A stretch of 26,472 nucleotides of DNA from the IMG/VR virus record IMGVR_UViG_3300010885_062306, positions 1 through 26,472 of that record; one strand, 5' to 3'. Shown one piece after another: positions 21,353 through 26,472 of this stretch; within the stretch, counting starts at the first letter, position 1, and the number at the start of each line of letters is the position of its first letter. Below the pieces are notes generated by a model. That model was not told the DNA's origin. It worked only from the letters and a program-made list of their open reading frames with translations, and did not search any database. The translations under genes and the position numbers were made by a program. This stretch comes from a virus.

Positions 21353-21818
21353 AGCTAAAAACATAGTGGAGAACCGTTTCTGGGTTCTGGAAAACGATGC
21401 TGGAGAACGCATTGGTACTATCGCACAGAACAAAGATGCAGTGAGTTTTCGTGTGGATGGCACCAGCGAAGACTTTCCCACCATGCAGGAGATGATGCAG
21501 AAAAAAGGCATCGTGATGGTGCGGCGTAGCAAGGAAACCAAACAAGTTACCAACAGCACTGATGTATATGGTTATCCTACCGGTCATACACCACATAATG
21601 AAATCTGGAATGTGCAGTTGAAACTGCCACTGTATACCAAAACTGCCAAGAGCAGCAGCTATCATTGTGCTGGCTATTATATCATCAAGTTTGATCGAAC
21701 CTGGTGCAAGAGTTATACACCCAAACTGATCACGCTCCAGCGGTATCCATTCAAAGGTCCTTTCAAGGATAAGGCAGAACAAACTTCAGCATTGCGAGCA
21801 GCACTTGAGACCGCCTAA
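21345..21818 (+). CDS. Conserved phage protein (157 aa)
   Basis: ATG 21345 overlaps the exonuclease stop by 8 bases. The product starts with LKAKNIVENRFWVLENDAGERIGTI, a beta-rich start typical of a small conserved family in marine T4-like phages. VYGYPTGHTPHNEIWNVQ and a Tyr-rich CAGYYIIKF segment follow. There is no membrane segment and no catalytic motif I can name. Its coupling to the exonuclease suggests a role near DNA replication, which is weak inference. Confidence 0.55.
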   Translation: MLKAKNIVENRFWVLENDAGERIGTIAQNKDAVSFRVDGTSEDFPTMQEMMQKKGIVMVRRSKETKQVTNSTDVYGYPTGHTPHNEIWNVQLKLPLYTKTAKSSSYHCAGYYIIKFDRTWCKSYTPKLITLQRYPFKGPFKDKAEQTSALRAALETA

Positions 21819-22032
21819 TACACACTGGATTCGCAAGTTCAATGACCGTGCTAAAAGCGTAACCGGCACAGGGCGACAGGTCATGGAAAACGAGGAAATA
21901 CGCGGTTTACAAGCAGAATTGCTGGATGTCTTGTGTTATACCAATGATCTGGAAAATCAGATCGAACAGTTAGAGCAAAAATTAAAAGATTCAGAAGTTG
22001 TCAGTGTGGAATTGCAAGGGGGAAATTTTTAA
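21805..22032 (+). CDS. Small coiled-coil protein
   Basis: The frame runs from TTG 21805 (75 residues, 14-base overlap with the previous gene). An internal ATG at 21883 gives a 49-residue alternative. The upstream part (WIRKFNDRAKSVTGTGRQVM) looks protein-like, so I keep the long form with doubt. The C-terminal part ENEEIRGLQAELLDVLCYTN, then LENQIEQLEQKLKD, is a clear coiled coil. The function is unknown. The stop codon lies inside a weak TTAACAC/GTGTTAA inverted repeat (22029-22048). Confidence 0.5.
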   Translation: MRPPNTHWIRKFNDRAKSVTGTGRQVMENEEIRGLQAELLDVLCYTNDLENQIEQLEQKLKDSEVVSVELQGGNF

Positions 22033-22048
22033 CACTTTTTTGTGTTAA
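22029..22048 (+). repeat. AT-rich inverted repeat at a composition boundary
   Basis: TTAACAC, six T, then GTGTTAA form a 7-bp stem over the stop codon of the coiled-coil gene. No T-run follows on the + strand, so a terminator call is weak. AT-rich sequence begins here and runs to about 24240. Confidence 0.35.
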
Positions 22049-22071
22049 TAAATACTATATCAACAATTATC

Positions 22072-22380
22072 ATGTCTAGACCTAAACCGCAAGTATTGCT
22101 CGAAATAACAAATAAAAACACTTATAAGTCAGATCAGGTTTTGGCTTCAGAAGGTATTTGGGCAGTGTATTATGACAACCAACCTATCAATTTAAAAACC
22201 AATAGTTTATTGGCGCAATATCCTGGTCCCAAATACAAGAAAACCAGCTTCAGCAATCCTGGTCATGCTATCAATCTTTGTAAAAAATTAAACATTCAAC
22301 ATAAAAGTGCTAAATTTAGTGTAGTACTACTAAACAAAGGTTCACAGGTTTATCCTGTCAAAAATGAAAAGCAAGTCTGA
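22072..22380 (+). CDS. Conserved marine phage protein (102 aa)
   Basis: ATG 22072 is chosen because MSRPKPQVLLEITNKNTYKS is the start I recall for this small family in marine T4-like phages; a GTG ten codons earlier is less likely. The protein continues WAVYYDNQPINLKT, YPGPKYKKTSFSN.GHA.NL and ends in a short beta-like region. It is basic and soluble, with unknown function. No Shine-Dalgarno is seen. It overlaps the next gene by 17 bases. Confidence 0.6.
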   Translation: MSRPKPQVLLEITNKNTYKSDQVLASEGIWAVYYDNQPINLKTNSLLAQYPGPKYKKTSFSNPGHAINLCKKLNIQHKSAKFSVVLLNKGSQVYPVKNEKQV

Positions 22381-22726
22381 TTGGACATTAGAGCTTTTCC
22401 ACCATTATCAAACAGATAAAAATACTGTTCCAGGGAAAGATTTATACATATTGCTCTGGTATAATGTCAATATAAATCGTGGTTTTCGTTTAACTAATAT
22501 GGGCTTTGAAATATTTAAAAATCTGGGATATTATGTCTATACCCATAAACTTGATGTAAAGACCTATCCAATGACCAGCAAGATTTTAGTAGCCATGGAT
22601 AGAGTTGTAGATAGCCCATGGCATTTGAGTAAACAAAATGAAATAACCTTTACAGATGGCCGTATAAGCAGTATGTTGGTATTCTGTCAGGGTAATTTAC
22701 AGCAAGCTATCGATACTCTGGGATAA
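22364..22726 (+). CDS. Conserved phage protein (120 aa)
   Basis: The product reads as an alpha/beta protein: YILLWYNVNINRGFRLTNMG, then FEIFKNLGYYVYTHKL, then MTSKILVAMDRVVDSPWHL, and ends SSMLVFCQGNLQQAIDTLG. I recognise the RLT..GF...........L..Q.L.LDR....P...-type layout from small proteins of marine phages, with unknown role. It overlaps the previous gene by 17 bases and precedes the radical SAM gene by 7 bases. Confidence 0.55.
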   Translation: MKSKSDWTLELFHHYQTDKNTVPGKDLYILLWYNVNINRGFRLTNMGFEIFKNLGYYVYTHKLDVKTYPMTSKILVAMDRVVDSPWHLSKQNEITFTDGRISSMLVFCQGNLQQAIDTLG

Positions 22727-22733
22727 TTACCAT

Positions 22734-24230
22734 ATGACAGATTGTGTAATTTTAAACGGTTCGTCGATGACAGGACCAACAGCTAAACAGGCCGGCAGTT
22801 ATCGTATCGCCACGCAGTTGCGTGATGCTGATTTCAGCTGCCAGGTTATTGACATAAGCGGTTTTTATGAATATAAATTATTTTTCCATTATATTAAAAA
22901 ATTCATCACAGACAAAACTATTTGGCTTGGTATAAGCAATGTATTTTTGTTTAAAATTTGTGAAGTGAGTTGGCCTATGACAATTCAAAGGCAAGAAAAT
23001 AATATCATTCCCACAGAAGATCAAAAACAAAAATTGAATGATTTTTTTGCTACTTTTACTGCTGATCTTAAAAAAGCATATCCCAATTTAAAATTGTGCT
23101 ATAGTGATGCAGGAAAAAGAATAAGCATAACTCATCACGGTTGGACATGTTTTCAGGGTTTTGTGGACAAAGAGATAATAGATTTTACGCATGACTGTTT
23201 GGCTGATAAAAAATTAAAACTAAACATCTATAAAAAAGAATATCCTGAATTTAATACTAGTAAAATACACTGGTTGCCTCAAGACATTTGTAATAATGAA
23301 AAAGTATTGCCTATCGAAATCAGTCGCGGCTGTATTTTCAAATGTGCTTTTTGTGCTTTTCCGCTCAATGGCAAAAAGAAACTGGATTATATTAAAGATG
23401 GCAACACTCTAAGACAAGAGCTGATATACAACTATGACAATTATGGTATCACGGATTATATCTTTACTGATGACACATTGAATGATAGTGTGGAAAAATT
23501 ATTAGACATTAAAAAAGTATTGGATAGTTTGCCCTTTAGGATCAACTTTGTCAGCTATCTGAGATTGGACCTGATGGTAACTAAACCAGAAATGGCAGAT
23601 ATTTTAGCTGAAATGGGAATGATCAGCGCACACTTTGGAATAGAGACTGCCGACAAACAGGACGGGCTTTTGATTGGCAAAGGAATGGATTTTCAAAGAC
23701 AAATAGACTACCTAAATCAAATAAAACAAACATCATGGAAAAATATCACAACTCGTGCATCTTTTATCATGGGTTTTCCCAATGATAGTTGGGAAAAAAT
23801 CTATAAATTGATAGATTGGATCAAAAGAGAAGATAACCCTATAGATGAAAATCTTCCTATCACGCTGGCTATAGTACACAAAGAATTCCAACATAGTCGT
23901 CATTTATGGTTTAGTAATATAGATATAAATTATGAACAAATGGGATATGAATTTACAGAAAAAGATGGTAAACCAACATGGTACAACCATAAATCAGGAC
24001 TTTATGAAATAGATCTATTTAATTATCAAAAAATTGTTAGTAAAGAAATAATACCTAACAGCAAATATACAGTATTTGATTTAATGGATATGTATAATTT
24101 AGGTATTGACAAACAAGATCTTATGACTATGAATAGACGTCAAATCCAAGAAAAATACGATATTCCAGCGTTAAAAAAACAGATGAGCTTGAATTATTAT
24201 CGTAACCTTATGAAATATAAGGCAAAATAA
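22734..24230 (+). CDS. Radical SAM protein, possibly B12-binding type
   Basis: The 498-residue protein has the radical SAM cluster motif CIFKCAFC (Cys200, Cys204, Cys207; CX3CX2C) preceded by EISRGC. YIFTDDTLN, LRLDLM, then HFGIET and ASFIMGFPN follow, in the usual barrel order. Residues 1-190 include AGSYRIATQLRDADFSCQVI, which resembles the start of the B12-binding domains of B12-dependent radical SAM proteins, but the base-binding DxHxxG motif is not visible. Such enzymes methylate or rearrange unreactive carbons; the substrate here is unknown. The gene is AT-rich and has no Shine-Dalgarno (context ATAATTACCAT before ATG). It looks like a later acquisition. It is not a QueE and not a standard nucleotide-synthesis enzyme. 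Confidence 0.8.
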   Translation: MTDCVILNGSSMTGPTAKQAGSYRIATQLRDADFSCQVIDISGFYEYKLFFHYIKKFITDKTIWLGISNVFLFKICEVSWPMTIQRQENNIIPTEDQKQKLNDFFATFTADLKKAYPNLKLCYSDAGKRISITHHGWTCFQGFVDKEIIDFTHDCLADKKLKLNIYKKEYPEFNTSKIHWLPQDICNNEKVLPIEISRGCIFKCAFCAFPLNGKKKLDYIKDGNTLRQELIYNYDNYGITDYIFTDDTLNDSVEKLLDIKKVLDSLPFRINFVSYLRLDLMVTKPEMADILAEMGMISAHFGIETADKQDGLLIGKGMDFQRQIDYLNQIKQTSWKNITTRASFIMGFPNDSWEKIYKLIDWIKREDNPIDENLPITLAIVHKEFQHSRHLWFSNIDINYEQMGYEFTEKDGKPTWYNHKSGLYEIDLFNYQKIVSKEIIPNSKYTVFDLMDMYNLGIDKQDLMTMNRRQIQEKYDIPALKKQMSLNYYRNLMKYKAK

Positions 24231-24242
24231 TATTTTTTTTTT
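24206..24242 (+). terminator. Possible weak terminator after the radical SAM gene
   Basis: CCTTAT-GAAAT-ATAAGG (24206-24222) is a 6-bp stem, and a run of ten T lies at 24233-24242. The ten-base gap between stem and T-run is too long for a standard intrinsic terminator, but AAAAT-AAT-ATTTT directly before the T-run could help. Confidence 0.35.
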
Positions 24243-24244
24243 GG

Positions 24245-24272
24245 TTGACAGTATCATAATCTGTGTTATATT
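24245..24272 (+). promoter_or_regulatory. Sigma70-like promoter with GTGTTATATT box
   Basis: TTGACA (24245-24250), a 16-base spacer and TATATT (24267-24272). The 18-base string from 24263 to 24280 (GTGTTATATT, G, AATTATA) recurs with one change at 25310-25327, upstream of the MoxR gene. AGAG precedes the start at 24296. Confidence 0.6.
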
Positions 24273-24295
24273 GAATTATAAACAGAGAGCAGCGA

Positions 24296-24643
24296 ATGTC
24301 AGAATTTTTAGAAAAATTACCCGGTACTTTGGAGTTTCGCGATGCATTTCGCCAGGCTCTTAAAAATAATGGTGTGCAGATAGACGATACCAAGACCACC
24401 AATTTCCGAGGCAGCTTTTACAATCTCATACGCAATATGCGGCTATCGGGTTATCCTAGTAACCTGATAAAGCATACCAGGTCGGTGCATTTCAGTTTCA
24501 AGACGGACGATGAAGCCGCTGTTAAAAGATCCTTGGATGAGATCACAGTGTGGTTCAGTATCGCAGATAAGCATCTGGAGATGGATCACAGATGTACCTT
24601 TGGCAACGAATATCGCATATCCTGTATCTGTGTATTAAACTGA
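24296..24643 (+). CDS. Hypothetical phage protein (115 aa)
   Basis: The protein is basic and soluble. It has FRDAFRQALKNNGVQID, FRGSFYNLIRNMRLSGYPS and, near the end, ITVWFSIADKHLEMDH plus two Cys (ISCICVLN). No family is recognised. It has its own promoter with a box shared with the MoxR gene and is followed after 9 bases by the next gene, so it may belong to the same early programme. Confidence 0.5.
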   Translation: MSEFLEKLPGTLEFRDAFRQALKNNGVQIDDTKTTNFRGSFYNLIRNMRLSGYPSNLIKHTRSVHFSFKTDDEAAVKRSLDEITVWFSIADKHLEMDHRCTFGNEYRISCICVLN

Positions 24644-24652
24644 GAGGTCCTT

Positions 24653-25291
24653 ATGACACAAGTAACTCAAGTACCATTGACCGAAGCACTAAGTGCTGCC
24701 TGTGCAGCATTGCGTATCAATACCAAGTATGTGCGCCGTGAAGAAGCTACAGAAGAAGTCAAAGCCAACAGCTGGCTGATGACAGATATCCTCAACGGCA
24801 AAATTGAGATGACTGATGCCGACCGAGAAGAAGGTGCCAACCTGCTCAGCTTCCTGCAAGGCAAGTTGCCAGATCTGATCGCAGAGACACTGGAGAGCTA
24901 CTGGCAGAAATGCGTACTAATGACCGAAATGAAGACGATCCGTGTGGATGATTACAAGAACATCGCGTTCATCGCCAGTATGCCCAGCAGCTATTTCAAT
25001 ACTCAACAGCGTGAAGAAATGATCATGCAGATGAATACACTGGCAGAGAACAGCAGCCATTTCGGTAGTCGTGGTGATGCTTTTCCCTCTCAGCGTGTGG
25101 AGATCGTGGGTGCGGTGTACAGCCGCAATTACTTCAAGTGGTACCACACTGCTCTCACAGAGCAGAAGAACATGATCCGGTTTCCCTTGACCGATAAGAT
25201 CGAGCCAGGTACATCGGCAATTATCAGCGGTAAGATCCACAAGCATGGTGACAGCAATACAACTATTTTACATTATGTGCGAAAAAAGTAG
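24653..25291 (+). CDS. Conserved phage protein (212 aa), MoxR-associated by position
   Basis: This 212-residue soluble protein has a helical first half (LTEALSAACAALRINTKYVR, an acidic middle, LLSFLQGKLPDL). The beta-rich second half is DYKNIAFIASMPSSYF, HFGSRGDAFPSQRVEIVGAV, a YFKWYHTAL segment and a C-terminal VRKK. The second half, with its SHFGS.GD...... sequence and final strands, looks like a nucleic-acid- or protein-binding beta domain. I do not recognise a named family. GAGG precedes the ATG. It ends just before the MoxR promoter, whose -35 box follows its stop. Confidence 0.55.
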   Translation: MTQVTQVPLTEALSAACAALRINTKYVRREEATEEVKANSWLMTDILNGKIEMTDADREEGANLLSFLQGKLPDLIAETLESYWQKCVLMTEMKTIRVDDYKNIAFIASMPSSYFNTQQREEMIMQMNTLAENSSHFGSRGDAFPSQRVEIVGAVYSRNYFKWYHTALTEQKNMIRFPLTDKIEPGTSAIISGKIHKHGDSNTTILHYVRKK

Positions 25292-25319
25292 TTGACTGTC
25301 TGATGTGATGTGTTATATT
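25292..25319 (+). promoter_or_regulatory. Sigma70-like promoter for the MoxR gene
   Basis: TTGACT (25292-25297), a 16-base spacer and TATATT (25314-25319) preceded by GTGT. GGAG (25338-25341) serves the ATG at 25351; an in-frame ATG at 25336 lies before it and is less well placed. Confidence 0.55.
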
Positions 25320-25350
25320 AAATTATAGTTTGATGATGGAGAAACTAAAA

Positions 25351-26472
25351 ATGGCTAAGAATACCGAAACTTTTACCGAAGTCCGTAGCGTCACCTTGCA
25401 AGCCGCCAAGCGCGAAATCATGGTGTGCGCTCGTCGCAAGCGTCCTGTGTTCCTGTGGGGCGCACCAGGTATCGGCAAGTCCGAACTTGTGGAACAGATC
25501 ACTAACGATCTGGGCGGCAAGATGTACGACTTGCGACTGGCACTCATGGATCCTTCAGATCTCAAGGGTGTGCTTTATTACAACCCTGCCGTGGGCAATG
25601 CCATGTGGAACGCTCCGCCTGATCTGCCCAGTGCAGAAGATGCTGCCAAGTATCCAGTGGTTGTGTTGTTCTTGGACGAAATGAACAGCGCCGCACCTGC
25701 CACACAAGCCGCTGCCTACCAGCTGGTTCTCAACCGTCGTGTGGGTACTTACGAACTGCCTGACAATGTTGTTATCGTTGCCGCAGGTAACCGTGATACC
25801 GACCGCGGTGTCGTGTATCGTATGCCTAGCCCACTTGCCAACCGCTTTGTTCACTTGAACTTGCGTGTGGATTTCGACAGCTGGAATGACTGGGCACTGA
25901 ACAACGGCATCAATCCCGACGTTGTGGCTTACGTTACCTGCAACAAGAATGACTTGTTCAACTTCGATCCACGTAGCAGCGGCACCAGTTTTGCCACACC
26001 ACGTAGTTGGTCTTTTGTTAGCGAGCTGTTGCAAGAGCAGCTGACTGACACTGAGCTCAACGATCTGGTATCAGGTACTGTGGGCGAAGGTGTTGCACTC
26101 AAGTTTGCCGCACACCGCAAAGTTGCCAGCCAGATGCCCAATCCCACGGACATCCTCAACGGCAAGGTGCGCGAGCTCAAGACCAAGGAGATCGGTGCCA
26201 AGTACTCCTTGACTGTCAGCACATGCTACGAGCTCAAAGACAGCTTCGTGCGTCGCGGTGCCGAACAGATGAAGGAAGCAGACAATGCTGCTTGGCATCA
26301 GGAATTGGACAACGTGTTCCGCTTCTTCCTGGACAATATGGACACTGAATTGCAGGTCATGATGTTGGCTACGCTGATGCGTACCTACAAGCTGCCGCTC
26401 AAGACCAGCAAGATCACCAATTACAAAGAATACCATCAGCGTAACGGTGACTTTATTTTGGCAGCTGTCAAA
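25351..26472 (+). CDS. MoxR-type AAA+ ATPase (3' partial)
   Basis: The gene runs off the window end; 374 codons are visible. Walker A is WGAPGIGKSE (36-45), Walker B VVVLFLDEMN (103-112), and sensor 1 is VIVAAGNRDTD with Asn147. LANRFVHLNL (about 160-170) fits the arginine-finger region. MoxR ATPases act as chaperones that remodel or insert metal into partner proteins, usually with a VWA-domain protein encoded next door; that partner would lie beyond the window. MoxR/VWA pairs are known from several marine phages, but their role is unknown. GGAG at 25338-25341 fixes the start. Codon use is GC-richer than in the radical SAM block, so it belongs to the main genome type. Confidence 0.9.
   Translation, partial: MAKNTETFTEVRSVTLQAAKREIMVCARRKRPVFLWGAPGIGKSELVEQITNDLGGKMYDLRLALMDPSDLKGVLYYNPAVGNAMWNAPPDLPSAEDAAKYPVVVLFLDEMNSAAPATQAAAYQLVLNRRVGTYELPDNVVIVAAGNRDTDRGVVYRMPSPLANRFVHLNLRVDFDSWNDWALNNGINPDVVAYVTCNKNDLFNFDPRSSGTSFATPRSWSFVSELLQEQLTDTELNDLVSGTVGEGVALKFAAHRKVASQMPNPTDILNGKVRELKTKEIGAKYSLTVSTCYELKDSFVRRGAEQMKEADNAAWHQELDNVFRFFLDNMDTELQVMMLATLMRTYKLPLKTSKITNYKEYHQRNGDFILAAVK

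Noticed and set aside
3193-22054. [AG]ATAAATA strings at 3193, 4707, 5709, 19519 and 22047, like the T4 late promoter TATAAATA
   Set aside because: Those at 4707 and 5709 lie 4 bases before start codons, so a transcript would begin at or past the start. The one at 19519 sits inside a sigma70-like promoter. Only 3193 and 22047 have workable spacing, and such AT strings are expected by chance.
1-26472. tRNA genes, CRISPR arrays, integrase, transposase, attachment sites
   Set aside because: I found no cloverleaf candidates in the short gaps, no spaced repeats and no recombinase motifs.

Overview
The window looks like part of the genome of a large lytic tailed phage of the T4 superfamily (myovirus), most like the marine and freshwater relatives of T4. 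The evidence is a T4-type family B DNA polymerase, a T4 RNase H-type 5'-3' exonuclease, a probable gp45-like sliding clamp, a probable DsbA-like late-transcription protein, and many small proteins of the kind conserved in marine T4-like phages. All 41 genes I accept are on the + strand. They are tightly packed, often with 1-, 4- or 8-base start/stop overlaps. I see no tRNA, rRNA, CRISPR array, integrase or insertion sequence, and no gene-free stretch longer than about 80 bases. The host cannot be named from the sequence.

Layout. 1-6011 looks like a late or virion-associated region. It holds a LysM protein cut by the window start, small basic and conserved virion-type proteins, and a small membrane protein. 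Two AT-rich accessory genes are inserted there: a GT10-like glycosyltransferase candidate and an SGNH hydrolase. 6041-12222 is a replication block: DsbA-like protein, DNA polymerase, SAM methyltransferase-like protein, probable clamp, and a DpdA-type transglycosylase. 12275-13908 holds small conserved phage proteins. 13927-19506 is a biosynthetic cluster: nucleotidyltransferase-cupin fusion, GT-B glycosyltransferase, FolE, two small proteins, QueD-like, a 56-residue AbrB-like protein, an FTR1-type iron permease, and QueE. 19561-22032 holds a secreted glycine-rich protein, a linker protein, the 5'-3' exonuclease and small proteins. 22072-24230 is AT-rich and carries an orphan radical SAM enzyme. 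24296-26472 ends with a MoxR-type AAA+ ATPase cut by the window end.

How the genes work together. FolE, QueD and QueE convert GTP towards 7-carboxy-7-deazaguanine. DpdA-type enzymes exchange guanine in DNA for 7-deazaguanines. The phage therefore probably carries a 7-deazaguanine DNA modification that shields it from restriction. No QueC is present in the window, so the final base is unknown. Three features are unusual. An FTR1 iron permease is translationally wedged between the QueD and QueE genes. The DpdA-like enzyme and the DNA polymerase share a PIP-box-like F-x-K-F-F-E-V peptide, which suggests both use the sliding clamp. An NDP-sugar synthase-like protein and a glycosyltransferase are translationally coupled to FolE, so glycosylation of the modified base is conceivable but unproven.

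Regulation. Several sigma70-like promoters precede the replication, biosynthetic and accessory genes. Three share an identical GTGTTATATT -10 region. None was seen in 1-5990, which fits late expression of that part.
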